Shown piece by piece: positions 37,901-45,985 of a stretch of DNA of 64,000 bases. The position numbers were made by a program, and so were the translations under genes. Origin of the DNA: Xanthomonas euroxanthea (lineage in GTDB: Bacteria; Pseudomonadota; Gammaproteobacteria; Xanthomonadales; Xanthomonadaceae); assembly GCF_900476395.1 (NCBI RefSeq), contig NZ_UIHB01000003.1:62001-126000 (forward strand). The letters run 5' to 3'. The notes beneath the pieces are model-generated. The model saw only the letters and a program-made list of their open reading frames with translations, did not search any database and was not told the origin of the DNA. Each line of letters begins with the position of its first letter. Positions within the stretch are counted from its first letter, which is position 1.

Positions 37901-38443
37901 CCCGCGCGGTCCGACCGTAAGGAACGCCAGGGCGGCAAGCCGCGCATCGGCTGGGCCGGCGGCGCCAGCCACACCGGCGACCTGGAACTGATCGCCGATG
38001 TGGTGCGCGAGCTGGCCGACGAGGTCGAATGGGTGTTCATGGGGATGTACCCGTTCGCGCTGCGCCAGCACATTCATCAGTTCCAGCCCGGCGTGCCGAT
38101 CGACCACTACCCGGCCGCACTGGCGGCGCTGGATCTGGACCTGGCGCTGGCGCCGGTGGAACAAAACCTGTTCAACGAGTGCAAGAGCAATCTGCGCCTG
38201 CTGGAGTACGGCGCCTGCGGCTACCCGGTGATCGCCAGCGACGTGCGCTGCTACCAGGGCGGCCTGCCGGTGACCCTGGTGAAGAACCGCTACCGCGACT
38301 GGATCGGCGCGATCCGTGAGCATCTTGCCGACCCGGCCGCTTCGGCGGCAAAAGGCGCGGCATTGCGTAACGTGGTGCGCCGCGACTGGATGTTGCGCGG
38401 CAGCAACCTGGACACCTGGCGGGCGGCCTGGTTGCCCGACTAG
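34904..38443 (+). CDS. Very large multi-domain glycosyltransferase
   Basis: The 1179-residue product has several glycosyltransferase modules. An N-terminal GT2 domain (ALVSIVMPAYKPRYVAQALD, with acidic FLHDDDVLQPD) covers about residues 5-270. A degenerate second GT2-like part lies at about 325-540. A third GT2 domain (PLVSILVLVDGRLPQLQRCL, with WSDVDLCLRLQQAGY) covers about 565-800. A C-terminal GT4-like domain (RIGWAGGASHTGDLELIADV; CKSNLRLLEYGACGYPVIAS) covers about 900-1175. The frame is open to a TTG at 34796, but that lies at the predicted transcript start; the ATG at 34904 or GTG at 34877 are better. It probably attaches and extends the glycan on FliC. Confidence 0.88.
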   Translation: MTPNALVSIVMPAYKPRYVAQALDSVLAQTYTALELVICDDNGDGAIEAVLAPRLASAPFPIRYHRNPARLGELGSTIKGIGLAQGEYVKFLHDDDVLQPDCIAQLVSAMERNPGTALASSRRLRIDDDGAPLPDILATSFPFTDDVLIDGPELVSFLADHAINFIGEPSCVLARRADLVALGNELMMLNGKAIHWVGDLAIYVKLLRHGNLALLSSPLTHFRVSSVQFSQAGRDQVGVGDQGHEDLRQGIRQLGWRRESGDNRQVRVAPLSPHKARVFKSVDLVNALMQSAGMAERVSPATWLGVRHPSMVQRALIDARLQAHAGGPRIAVMLIDDTGDAAAVAATQASLAAVACYPNQQTWVLSSSPQQAAEHGERGVLVGPDGLVSTLNRTIAAQQSIDWVLLVEAGSLFTASGLLVVALEMLALPDTCQAIYADEVVALDDGQLGLAMRPALYLDMLLSAPSTMSRHWLFRHPTLVADGGFPAGAGDAFELDYQLGLVERYGLACIQHIAEPLLVASASTRHGDEDQQRAISRHLAARGYVDAVVDSNGPGRHAVDYRHAQQPLVSILVLVDGRLPQLQRCLESVLANTGYPHYELLLLDRGDSAEPALRDWLAGIDNLGLQQIRVLRFDGAPSREAACNAAAGQARGELLLWLAAGAAAIKSDWLAQLLNHALRPEVGAVAGKLLRGDGTVHHAGLLLGLGAPAARAFEGAAFDDSGYLQRLQLDQNYSALSGECLMLPRQLFLDAGGFAQEPALAQWSDVDLCLRLQQAGYLNVYAARAQLLIDPPDTTPATALDEEAMYARWLPVMANDPAYNPGFSLDPGAGFQLADPRASWRPLQSWRPLPTMIALPADVEGCGHYRVIQPLRALREAGMVEGVLFNGYLEISELARQDPDVVILQRQVGEPRLEAMRRMQALSRAFKVYELDDYLPNLPLKNAHREHMPKDILKTVRRGLGMVDRFVVSTQALAEAFVGLHSDIRVAENRLPPHWWEHLPARSDRKERQGGKPRIGWAGGASHTGDLELIADVVRELADEVEWVFMGMYPFALRQHIHQFQPGVPIDHYPAALAALDLDLALAPVEQNLFNECKSNLRLLEYGACGYPVIASDVRCYQGGLPVTLVKNRYRDWIGAIREHLADPAASAAKGAALRNVVRRDWMLRGSNLDTWRAAWLPD

Positions 38444-38538
38444 CGCGGGCACGCCGCTTCAGCGTTTTCCCGCTTGCGGTAGAACGGATGCCTGGCTGCG
38501 CGTAACCTCTCGGTCGCCCTGCCGCTGGTCGCCTGCCG

Positions 38539-38586
38539 GCTCCCTTTCCCCGCGTGCGGGGGAAGGTGCCCGAAGGGCGGATGGGG
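38539..38586 (+). repeat. Xanthomonas intergenic palindromic repeat, copy A
   Basis: The core CCCCGCGTGCGGGG is a hairpin followed by GAAGGTGCCCGAAGGGCGGA, whose GCCCGAAGGGC forms a second small hairpin. Copies of this double hairpin are common between Xanthomonas genes. Confidence 0.78.
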
Positions 38587-38649
38587 CATGCGACCACACG
38601 CCAGTCCGCGCGTTGCCATGCATGCAGCGGCGTGGCAATTGACAGTGCC

Positions 38650-38698
38650 GCCCTCATCCGGCGCTACGCGCCACCTTCTCCCGCCCGCGGGAGAAGGG
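38650..38698 (-). repeat. Xanthomonas intergenic palindromic repeat, copy B (inverted, diverged)
   Basis: It reads CCCTCATCCGGCGCTACGCG, then CACCTTCTCCCGCCCGCGGG on the plus strand, the reverse orientation of copies A and C with a changed small hairpin (GGCGCTACGCGCC in place of GCCCTTCGGGC). Confidence 0.7.
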
Positions 38699-38779
38699 AA
38701 AGCATTGGCTGCGCGTGACGGGGGAAGGGAAAACCTTGGCTGCGCGTGATCTGTCGGTGCACTGCAGCTGACCACCATC

Positions 38780-38828
38780 GGCTCCCTTCCCCCGCGTGCG
38801 GGGGAAGGTGCCCGAAGGGCGGATGGGG
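38780..38828 (+). repeat. Xanthomonas intergenic palindromic repeat, copy C
   Basis: It is almost identical to copy A, with CCCCCGCGTGCGGGGG and GTGCCCGAAGGGCGGATGGG. Copies A and C are embedded in a longer duplicated segment. Confidence 0.78.
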
Positions 38829-38899
38829 GCCGGAATCGCTGCGACGTGCTCGTGACAGGCGCCCCAGGAACGTCCCGCGCCGGAATCCCGGCGCAGTTT

Positions 38900-38915
38900 C
38901 GGCACGCCGCTTGCA
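38900..38915 (+). promoter_or_regulatory. sigma54 promoter of fliE
   Basis: The site CGGCACGCCGCTTGCA matches GGCAC-N5-TTGCA. The predicted start is near 38926, with a 23-base leader. It should drive fliE to fliK. Confidence 0.75.
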
Positions 38916-38948
38916 TTGGTGTGGATGCCTCCCTGGCTGACCGCACCC

Positions 38949-39320
38949 ATGAGCGACTCCGTTACCTCCATCCTCTCGCAGATCCGCAGCTACCAGACGC
39001 AGATGGGCCAAGGCCCGATGGGTGCGGTGGGCGATGCGGCGCGCGGCAACCAGATCCAGGGGCTGGCCGGCACGCAGGGAACACCGGCCACCCAGGCCCC
39101 GAGCTTCAGCGAGACCTTGCGCGGCGCCATCGGCGGCGTGAACGAGGCCCAGCAGAAGTCCGGTGCGTTGGCCAAGGCCTTCGAAATGGGCGACCCCAGT
39201 GCCGATCTGGCACGGGTCATGGTCGCCTCCCAGCAGTCCCAGGTGGCCTTCCGCGCCACCGTGGAAGTCCGCAACCGTCTCGTCCAGGCTTATCAGGACG
39301 TCATGAACATGCCGCTGTAA
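38949..39320 (+). CDS. fliE: FliE, MS-ring/rod junction protein
   Basis: FliE connects the MS-ring to the rod. The 123-residue product has the conserved C-terminal half (SFSETLRGAIGGVNEAQQKS, then ALAKAFEMGDPSADLARVMV and FRATVEVRNRLVQAYQDVMN). The frame is open to 38916, but the chosen ATG lies downstream of the predicted transcript start. The N-terminal 40 residues are variable. Confidence 0.95.
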   Translation: MSDSVTSILSQIRSYQTQMGQGPMGAVGDAARGNQIQGLAGTQGTPATQAPSFSETLRGAIGGVNEAQQKSGALAKAFEMGDPSADLARVMVASQQSQVAFRATVEVRNRLVQAYQDVMNMPL

Positions 39321-39333
39321 GGGTTGACGACAC

Positions 39334-41064
39334 ATGGCACTCGCGATCACCAAAGAAAACATGAACCAGAACGCCGAAAAGGCGGGGCAATGGTTCGACC
39401 GTGTCCGCAGCCTGCAGATCACCCGCAAGCTGACCATGATGGCGATGATCGCCGTGGCGGTGGCGGCCGGTCTGGCGGTGTTCTTCTGGTCGCAGAAACC
39501 CGGTTACCAGTCGCTGTACACCGGCCTGGACGACAAGGGCAATGCCGAGGCGGCCGACCTGCTGCGCACCGCGCAGATCCCGTTCAAGATCGACCAGGAC
39601 ACCGGCGCCATCTCGGTGCCGCAGGACCGTCTGTACGACGCCCGCCTGAAGCTGGCCGGCTCCGGCCTGACCGGCAAGGAAACCGGCGGCGGCTTCGAGC
39701 TGATGGAAAAGGACCCGGGCTTCGGCGTCAGCCAGTTCGTCGAAAACGCCCGCTACCAGCACGCCCTGGAAACCGAGTTGTCGCGCACCATCGGCACCCT
39801 GCGCCCGGTGCGCGAAGCCCGCGTGCACCTGGCCATTCCCAAGCCCAGCGCCTTCACCCGCCAGCGTGACGTGGCCAGCGCCTCGGTGGTGCTGGAGCTG
39901 CGCGGCGGCCAGGGCCTGGAACGCAACCAGGTCGACGCCATCGTCAACCTGGTCGCCTCCAGCATCCCGGACATGACCCCCGAGCGCGTCACCGTGGTCG
40001 ACCAGAGCGGCCGCATGCTCTCCATCGCAGATCCCAACAGCGACGCCGCCCAGCACGCCGCCCAGTTCGAACAGGTGCGTCGCCAGGAAAGCTCCTACAA
40101 CCAGCGTATCCGCGAGCTGCTCGAGCCGATGACCGGCCCGGGCCGGGTCAACCCGGAAGTCAGCGTTGACATGGACTTCTCGGTGGTCGAGGAAGCCCGC
40201 GAGCTCTACAACGGCGAGCCGGCCAAGCTGCGCAGCGAGCAGGTCAGCGACACCAGCACCAGCGCCACCGGCCCGCAGGGCCCGCCGGGCGCCACCAGCA
40301 ACAGCCCCGGCCAGCCGCCGGCGCCAGCTGCAAACGCCACTGCCGGCGCACCGGGCACCCCGGCCGCTGCCAATGGCCAGGCCGCCGCAGCGGCCGCGCC
40401 GACTGAAAGTTCCAAGAGCGCCACCCGCAATTACGAATTGGACCGGACCTTGCAACACACCCGCCAGCCGGCCGGCCGCATCAAGCGGGTGTCGGTGGCG
40501 GTGCTGCTGGACAACGTCCCGCGTCCCGGTGCCAAGGGCAAGATGGTCGAGCAGCCGCTGACGGCCGCCGAGCTCACCCGCATCGAGGGCCTGGTCAAGC
40601 AGGCGGTCGGCTTCGACGCGGCCCGTGGCGACACGGTGTCGGTGATGAACGCCCCGTTCGTGCGCGAAGCGGTCGCTGGCGAGGAAGGTCCGAAGTGGTG
40701 GGAAGACCCGCGCGTGCAGAACGGTCTGCGCCTGCTGGTCGGTGCGGTGGTGGTGCTGGCGCTGCTATTCGGCGTGGTGCGCCCCACCCTGCGCCAGCTC
40801 ACCGGCGTGACCGCGATCAAGGAAAAGCAGGCCAAGGGCGGCAACGATGGCACTCCGCAGAGCGCCGACGTGCGGATGGTCGACGATGACGACTTGATGC
40901 CGCGCCTGGAAGAGGACACCGCCCAGCTCGGTCAGGACCGCAAGACCCCGATCGCGCTGCCGGACGCCTACGAAGAACGCATGCGCCTCGCACGCGAAGC
41001 AGTCAAAGCCGATTCAAAACGTGTCGCACAAGTCGTGAAGGGATGGGTCGCCAGTGAAGCCTGA
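39334..41064 (+). CDS. fliF: FliF, MS-ring protein
   Basis: FliF forms the membrane ring that carries the rotor. The 576-residue product has an N-terminal membrane segment (MMAMIAVAVAAGLAVFF, about 35-51), the PrgK/YscJ-like ring-building domains (QSLYTGLDDKGNAEAADLLR, then VREARVHLAIPKPSAFTRQR), a low-complexity Ala/Pro/Gly linker (about 310-355), a second membrane segment (LLVGAVVVLALLFGVV, about 470-485) and a C-terminal FliG-binding tail. Length and order are normal. It overlaps fliG by 11 bases. Confidence 0.96.
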   Translation: MALAITKENMNQNAEKAGQWFDRVRSLQITRKLTMMAMIAVAVAAGLAVFFWSQKPGYQSLYTGLDDKGNAEAADLLRTAQIPFKIDQDTGAISVPQDRLYDARLKLAGSGLTGKETGGGFELMEKDPGFGVSQFVENARYQHALETELSRTIGTLRPVREARVHLAIPKPSAFTRQRDVASASVVLELRGGQGLERNQVDAIVNLVASSIPDMTPERVTVVDQSGRMLSIADPNSDAAQHAAQFEQVRRQESSYNQRIRELLEPMTGPGRVNPEVSVDMDFSVVEEARELYNGEPAKLRSEQVSDTSTSATGPQGPPGATSNSPGQPPAPAANATAGAPGTPAAANGQAAAAAAPTESSKSATRNYELDRTLQHTRQPAGRIKRVSVAVLLDNVPRPGAKGKMVEQPLTAAELTRIEGLVKQAVGFDAARGDTVSVMNAPFVREAVAGEEGPKWWEDPRVQNGLRLLVGAVVVLALLFGVVRPTLRQLTGVTAIKEKQAKGGNDGTPQSADVRMVDDDDLMPRLEEDTAQLGQDRKTPIALPDAYEERMRLAREAVKADSKRVAQVVKGWVASEA

Positions 41065-42064
41065 TACACCACCGATGACCGGCGTACAGCGCGCCGCCGT
41101 GCTGCTGCTGTCGCTCGGGGAAAGCGACGCCGCCGAAGTGCTCAAGCACATGGACCCCAAGGAGGTGCAGAAGATCGGCATCGCCATGGCCACCATGACC
41201 GGCATCTCGCGCGACCAGGTCGAGAAGGTCATGGACGAGTTCAACGGCGAACTGGCCGGCAAGACCTCGCTGGGCGTGGGCGCCGACGACTACATCCGCA
41301 ACGTGCTGATCCAGGCGCTGGGCGCCGACAAGGCCGGTGGCCTGATCGACCGCATCCTGCTCGGCCGCAACACCACCGGCCTGGACACCCTGAAGTGGAT
41401 GGACCCGCGCGCGGTGGCCGACCTGGTGCGCAACGAGCACCCGCAGATCATCGCCATCGTCATGGCGCATCTGGACAGCGACCAGGCCGCCGAGGCCCTG
41501 AAGCTGCTGCCCGAGCGCACCCGCGCCGACGTGCTGCTGCGCATCGCCACCCTGGACGGCATCCCGCCCAATGCGCTGAGCGAGCTCAACGACATCATGG
41601 AGCGCCAGTTTTCCGGCAACCAGAACCTCAAGTCGTCCAACGTGGGCGGCATCAAGGTGGCCGCCAACATCCTCAACTTCCTGGACACCGGCGCCGACCA
41701 GGGCGTGCTGGGCGAGATCGGCAAGATCGACGCCGACCTGGCCGGCAAGATCCAGGACCTGATGTTCGTGTTCGACAACCTGGTGGACCTGGACGACCGC
41801 GGCCTGCAGACGCTGCTGCGCGAAGTCTCCGGCGAGCGCCTGGGGCTGGCCCTGCGCGGCGCCGACGTCAAGGTGCGCGAGAAGATCACCCGCAACATGT
41901 CCCAGCGCGCGGCCGAGATCCTGCTCGAGGACATGGAAGCGCGCGGCCCGGTGCGCCTGGCCGACGTGGAAGCGGCGCAGAAGGAAATCCTCACCATCGT
42001 CCGCCGCCTGGCTGACGAAGGCGCCATCAGCCTGGGCGGCGCCGGTGCGGAGGCGATGGTATGA
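41054..42064 (+). CDS. fliG: FliG, motor switch protein
   Basis: FliG generates torque and sets rotation direction. The 336-residue product has [20 protein letters not shown] at the N-terminus, the [14 protein letters not shown] segment (the EHPQ motif that binds FliM), and the charged torque helix ([20 protein letters not shown]). It starts with GTG inside the end of fliF and overlaps fliH by four bases. Confidence 0.97.
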   Translation: MKPDTPPMTGVQRAAVLLLSLGESDAAEVLKHMDPKEVQKIGIAMATMTGISRDQVEKVMDEFNGELAGKTSLGVGADDYIRNVLIQALGADKAGGLIDRILLGRNTTGLDTLKWMDPRAVADLVRNEHPQIIAIVMAHLDSDQAAEALKLLPERTRADVLLRIATLDGIPPNALSELNDIMERQFSGNQNLKSSNVGGIKVAANILNFLDTGADQGVLGEIGKIDADLAGKIQDLMFVFDNLVDLDDRGLQTLLREVSGERLGLALRGADVKVREKITRNMSQRAAEILLEDMEARGPVRLADVEAAQKEILTIVRRLADEGAISLGGAGAEAMV

Positions 42065-42681
42065 CCGACATCGTCACCCGCTGGCTGGCCCCCGACCTGC
42101 ACCTGGAGCCGGCCCCGCCGGAGCCGGAATTCGACGAACCAGCGGTGTACGAGCCGGTGCTGCGTCCGCCGACCCTGGAAGAGATCCAGGCCATCGAAGA
42201 CGCCGCCCAGCAGGAAGGCTTTGCGCGTGGACATGCCGACGGCTTTGCCCAGGGCCAGTCGGAGGTGCGCCGCCTGACCGCGCAGATCGACGGCATCCTG
42301 GACAACTTCACCCGCCCGCTGGCGCGGCTGGAGAACGAAGTGGTCGGCGCGCTCGGCGAGCTGGCCGTGCGCATCGCCGGTTCGCTGGTCGGGCGTGCCT
42401 ATCAGGCCGACCCGCAGCTGCTGGCCGAGCTGGTGCACGAGGCCATCGACGCAGTCGGCGGGGCCGGCCGCGAGGTGGAAGTGCGCCTGCACCCGGACGA
42501 CATCACCGCGCTGCTGCCGCATCTGGCGCCCAGCAGCACCACCCGCGTGGCCCCGGACCTGAGCCTGAGCCGCGGCGACCTGCGCGTGCACGCCGAAAGC
42601 GTGCGCGTGGACGGAACACTGGACGCGCGCCTGCGGGCCGCGCTGGAGACGGTCATGCGCAAATCCGGAGCGGGCCTGTGA
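42061..42681 (+). CDS. fliH: FliH, export ATPase regulator
   Basis: FliH binds FliI and holds it at the export gate. The 206-residue product has a variable, Pro- and Glu-rich N-terminus, a central region with [18 protein letters not shown] (the Gly-containing helix-repeat typical of FliH) and a conserved C-terminal domain ([17 protein letters not shown], then [17 protein letters not shown]). It overlaps fliG by four bases (ATGA) and fliI by four (GTGA). Confidence 0.92.
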   Translation: MTDIVTRWLAPDLHLEPAPPEPEFDEPAVYEPVLRPPTLEEIQAIEDAAQQEGFARGHADGFAQGQSEVRRLTAQIDGILDNFTRPLARLENEVVGALGELAVRIAGSLVGRAYQADPQLLAELVHEAIDAVGGAGREVEVRLHPDDITALLPHLAPSSTTRVAPDLSLSRGDLRVHAESVRVDGTLDARLRAALETVMRKSGAGL

Positions 42682-44060
42682 GCGACCTGTTGGGCACCAC
42701 CCCGGCCCCGGCCGACTGGCTGGACGCGCGCAACCTGCGCCTGGCCACCCGCCTGGGCGGCCTCGGGCTGGAACCCACGGCCGGGCGCACCCTGATCCGC
42801 GAAGGCATCCTGCGTCGCGCGGTCGGCCTGACCCTGGAAGCCACCGGCTGCGAGGCGCCGATGGGCGCCACCTGCAAGGTCGAGGTCGACGGCGGCTGGG
42901 TCGATGCCGAAGTGGTCGGCTTCGCCGGCGAACGCACCTACCTGATGCCCAGCGCCGAACTGCATGGCCTGCTGCCGAACGCCCGCGTGGTGCCCTCGCG
43001 GCGCCGCGGCGGCGTGGAAGTGGGCGAAGGCCTGCTCGGCCGCGTCATCGACAGCGACGGCACCCCGCTGGACGGCAAGGGCCCGATCCGCGGCGAAGGC
43101 AGCGTCAGCATGGCCGGCGTGTCGATCAACCCGCTGGCGCGCGAGCCGATCACCACCTCGCTGGATGTCGGCGTACGCGCGATCAACGCGCTACTGCCGA
43201 TCGGCCGTGGCCAGCGTGTCGGCCTGTTCGCCGGCTCCGGTGTCGGTAAATCGACACTGCTGGGCATGATGACCCGCTTCACCTCGGCCGACGTGATCGT
43301 GGTCGGGCTGATCGGCGAACGTGGCCGCGAAGTGCGCGACTTCGTCGAAACCACCCTGGGCGAAGAAGGCCTGCGCCGCGCCGTGGTCGTGGCCGCCCCG
43401 GCCGACCGCCCGCCGTTGGCGCGCCTGCATGGCGCCTACCGCGCCACCGCCATTGCCGAATGGTTCCGCGACCAGGGCCTGAACGTGCTGCTGCTGATGG
43501 ACTCGCTGACCCGTTTCGCCCAGGCGCAGCGCGAGATCGGCCTGTCGGTCGGCGAGCCGCCGACCACCCGCGGCTACCCGCCGTCGGTGTTCGCCAAATT
43601 GCCGGCGCTGGTCGAACGGGCCGGCAACGGCGCCAAGGGGCGCGGCTCGATCACCGCCTTCTACACCGTGCTGACCGAAGGCGACGACCCGCAGGACCCG
43701 ATCGCCGACGCCGCGCGCGCCATTCTCGACGGCCACATCCTGCTCTCGCGCCGGGTTGCCGACAGCGGCCTGTACCCGGCCATCGACGTCGAATCATCGG
43801 TCAGCCGTGTGGTGCAGGACATCGCCGACGACACCTGGCGCCTGCGCATCCGCAAGCTCAAGCGGCTGCTGTCGGCCTACACCGCCAACCGCGACCTGAT
43901 CGCCATTGGTGCCTACCAGCGCGGCAGCGATCCGGCCACCGACGAAGCATTGGCGCGCTGGCCGGAGATCGTCGAATTCCTCGGCCAGGACGTCCACCGG
44001 GCCGCCGACCTGCCCGACAGCCTATCCGCGTTGCAGCGGCTGGTCGAACCCGAGAACTAA
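42678..44060 (+). CDS. fliI: FliI, flagellar export ATPase
   Basis: FliI powers substrate unloading at the type III export gate. The 460-residue product has Walker A GSGVGKST (about residue 185), the [20 protein letters not shown] motif of the F1-like ATPases and the C-terminal [21 protein letters not shown] long open frame upstream is not coding; the GTG overlapping the fliH stop fixes the start and fits the family length. Confidence 0.96.
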   Translation: MSDLLGTTPAPADWLDARNLRLATRLGGLGLEPTAGRTLIREGILRRAVGLTLEATGCEAPMGATCKVEVDGGWVDAEVVGFAGERTYLMPSAELHGLLPNARVVPSRRRGGVEVGEGLLGRVIDSDGTPLDGKGPIRGEGSVSMAGVSINPLAREPITTSLDVGVRAINALLPIGRGQRVGLFAGSGVGKSTLLGMMTRFTSADVIVVGLIGERGREVRDFVETTLGEEGLRRAVVVAAPADRPPLARLHGAYRATAIAEWFRDQGLNVLLLMDSLTRFAQAQREIGLSVGEPPTTRGYPPSVFAKLPALVERAGNGAKGRGSITAFYTVLTEGDDPQDPIADAARAILDGHILLSRRVADSGLYPAIDVESSVSRVVQDIADDTWRLRIRKLKRLLSAYTANRDLIAIGAYQRGSDPATDEALARWPEIVEFLGQDVHRAADLPDSLSALQRLVEPEN

Positions 44061-44063
44061 TCC

Positions 44064-44519
44064 ATGATGCAATCCAAACGGATCGACCCGCTGCTGCGCC
44101 GCGCCCAGGAACAGGAAGACAAGGTGGCGCGCGACCTGGCCGAGCGTCAGCGCGCCCTGGACACCCACCAGTCGCGCCTGGAAGAGCTGCGCCGCTACGC
44201 CGAGGAATACGCCAACAGCCACATGGCCGGTACCAGTGCCGCTGCGCTGAGCAACCGCCGCGCCTTCCTGGACCGGCTCGACAGCGCGGTGCTGCAGCAG
44301 GCGCAGACGGTGGAAAACAACCGCAACAAGGTGGAAGCCGAGCGCACCCGGCTGCTGCTGGCCAGCCGCGAGAAGCAGGTGCTGGAACAGCTGGCCGCCA
44401 GCTACCGCGCACAGGAGAACAAGGTGATCGAACGCCGCGACCAGCGTGAGATGGACGACCTCGGCGCGCGTCGTTCGCGCCTGGCCCGCAGCGAAGATAC
44501 CCACGGAGAATCCGCATGA
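44064..44519 (+). CDS. fliJ: FliJ, export apparatus stalk
   Basis: FliJ is the coiled-coil stalk that fits into the FliI ring. The 151-residue product is almost entirely helical and charged (REKQVLEQLAASYRAQENKV), with the family N-terminus (SKRIDPLLRRAQEQEDKVAR). It starts 3 bases after fliI and overlaps fliK by four bases. Confidence 0.92.
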   Translation: MMQSKRIDPLLRRAQEQEDKVARDLAERQRALDTHQSRLEELRRYAEEYANSHMAGTSAAALSNRRAFLDRLDSAVLQQAQTVENNRNKVEAERTRLLLASREKQVLEQLAASYRAQENKVIERRDQREMDDLGARRSRLARSEDTHGESA

Positions 44520-45796
44520 ATCCCTTGTCCGCCTTTGCAGCCGGCCTCGGCGCCCTCGCTAGCACCGGTAAGAAATCCAGCTACAGCGATCCCTCGTCCG
44601 AGCCAGACGCCGGCCAGGACCAGTTCGCGCGCATGCTCAACCCGGCCAACACGCCGAACCAGGCCCCGCCGCAGGCGCCCGAGCGCGTGCCGGCCAAGCA
44701 GGCCGCGCCCAAGCCCAGCCAGCCCGACAGGCAGCGCAGCGACGACGACCACGGCGACGATGCGCCCGGCGATGCCACCGCACGCCCGCGCGCGCAGGAT
44801 GGCGATGCCAAGGCCGCCAAGGCCGGCGCCAAGGAACCGGCTGCCGCCGACGGCAGCAGCGCCGCCGGCTCCGCCAAGACCGGCAAGACCACAACCAACG
44901 ACGAAGACGCGCCGGCCGACGCAGCCACCGCCACCGACACCGGCTGGCCACCGCCGGGCCTGGGCGGCTTCGGTATGGGCCTGCTGACGCAGGCACTGCC
45001 CGGTGGCGATGTACTCGCCGCCGCGGCCGCGGCACTGGCGGCCGGCGTGACCGCTGCCGCCGGCACCACGCCGACCGCAACCGCGCTGCCGACCGATGCA
45101 GCCGCATCCGCTGCACCCACGACCGCCGGCACCGCCCTGCCCGCGTTGGGCGCGCTGGCACCGGCTGCCGCCGCGGGCGCCAAGCCCACGTCCGTCACCG
45201 CCTTGAGCGGCGACGCCCAGACGGCCGCGCTGATGGGGATGGCGTCCAAGGCCCTGGAGCCGGGCGCCGACGACAGCGCCGGCCCGGCCGCGCCGGACGC
45301 CCCGGCGTTCGTGCTGCCGACCACCACCGCGACCGCGCTCGGCCGCCTGCAGGACCCGGCGCCGGTGTTCAGCGCCTCGCCAACCCCGACCCCGGACATG
45401 GGCAGCGACAGCTTCGACGACGCCATCGGCGCGCGCATGAGCTGGCTGGCCGACCAGAAAATCGGCCATGCGCATATCAAGGTGACCCCGAACGAGATGG
45501 GCCCGGTCGAGGTGCGGCTGCACCTGGACGGCGACAAGGTCAATGCCAGCTTCAGCTCCGCCAATGCCGACGTGCGCCAGGCGCTGGAGCAGAGCCTGCC
45601 GCGCCTGCGCGAAATGCTCGGGCAGAACGGCTTCCAGCTCGGCCAGGCCGATGTCGGCCAGCAACAGCAGAGCCAGTCCGGCAACCGCAACGGTGGCGGC
45701 AGCGACGGCAACGGCCTCAGCCTGGACGACAGCCCGCCCGTCGGAATTCCGTCGGTGGTGCTGCGCCAGCGTGGATTGCTGGACGCCTACGCCTGA
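44516..45796 (+). CDS. fliK: FliK, hook-length control protein
   Basis: FliK measures hook length and switches export specificity. The 426-residue product is low in complexity over most of its length (Ala, Pro, Asp, Thr, about residues 30-270). The conserved C-terminal domain (about 310-400) contains IGHAHIKVTPNEMGPVEVRL and the Gln-rich end typical of FliK. It overlaps fliJ by four bases. A terminator follows. Confidence 0.93.
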   Translation: MNPLSAFAAGLGALASTGKKSSYSDPSSEPDAGQDQFARMLNPANTPNQAPPQAPERVPAKQAAPKPSQPDRQRSDDDHGDDAPGDATARPRAQDGDAKAAKAGAKEPAAADGSSAAGSAKTGKTTTNDEDAPADAATATDTGWPPPGLGGFGMGLLTQALPGGDVLAAAAAALAAGVTAAAGTTPTATALPTDAAASAAPTTAGTALPALGALAPAAAAGAKPTSVTALSGDAQTAALMGMASKALEPGADDSAGPAAPDAPAFVLPTTTATALGRLQDPAPVFSASPTPTPDMGSDSFDDAIGARMSWLADQKIGHAHIKVTPNEMGPVEVRLHLDGDKVNASFSSANADVRQALEQSLPRLREMLGQNGFQLGQADVGQQQQSQSGNRNGGGSDGNGLSLDDSPPVGIPSVVLRQRGLLDAYA

Positions 45797-45865
45797 GCCC
45801 GCGCGCCGGGAACGTCCCGGCGCGGCCGAAAACCGCGTATCGGCAAGCGCCGGCACCGTCCGCAG

Positions 45866-45897
45866 ACCCTCGCAGCGCAAGGCTTGCGGGGGTTTTG
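45866..45897 (+). terminator. Rho-independent terminator after fliK
   Basis: CCCTCGCA (45867-45874) pairs with TGCGGGGG (45885-45892), with one G-T pair, followed by TTTT. It separates the fliE-K operon from the sigma54 promoter of fliL. Confidence 0.75.
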
Positions 45898-45937
45898 TCG
45901 TTGAACCTGCACGTGCGCCAGGAAACCGTCGCGCCAT

Positions 45938-45953
45938 TGGCATGCCAATTGCA
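45938..45953 (+). promoter_or_regulatory. sigma54 promoter of fliL
   Basis: The site TGGCATGCCAATTGCA matches the consensus with one change. The predicted start is near 45964. This rules out translation from the GTG at 45962 and supports the GTG at 45986. Confidence 0.75.
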
Positions 45954-45985
45954 TCCATTGGGTGAGCATTCCCCTGGAGCAGACT

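Larger units (their letters stand above)
38444..38948. other. Gene-free region between the glycosyltransferase and fliE
   Basis: The 505 bases hold three repeats of one family (see separate entries) and the sigma54 promoter of fliE at the right end. The segments 38490-38586 and 38734-38828 resemble each other throughout (GGCTGCGCGT near the start, GAAGGGCGGATGGGG at the end), as if a unit of about 95 bases had been duplicated. I see no gene. Confidence 0.7.

Noticed and set aside
42045..44060. A 671-codon frame for FliI with 211 extra residues
   Set aside because: The extra part overlaps fliH, which is clearly coding in another frame; the GTG at 42678 gives the normal FliI length.
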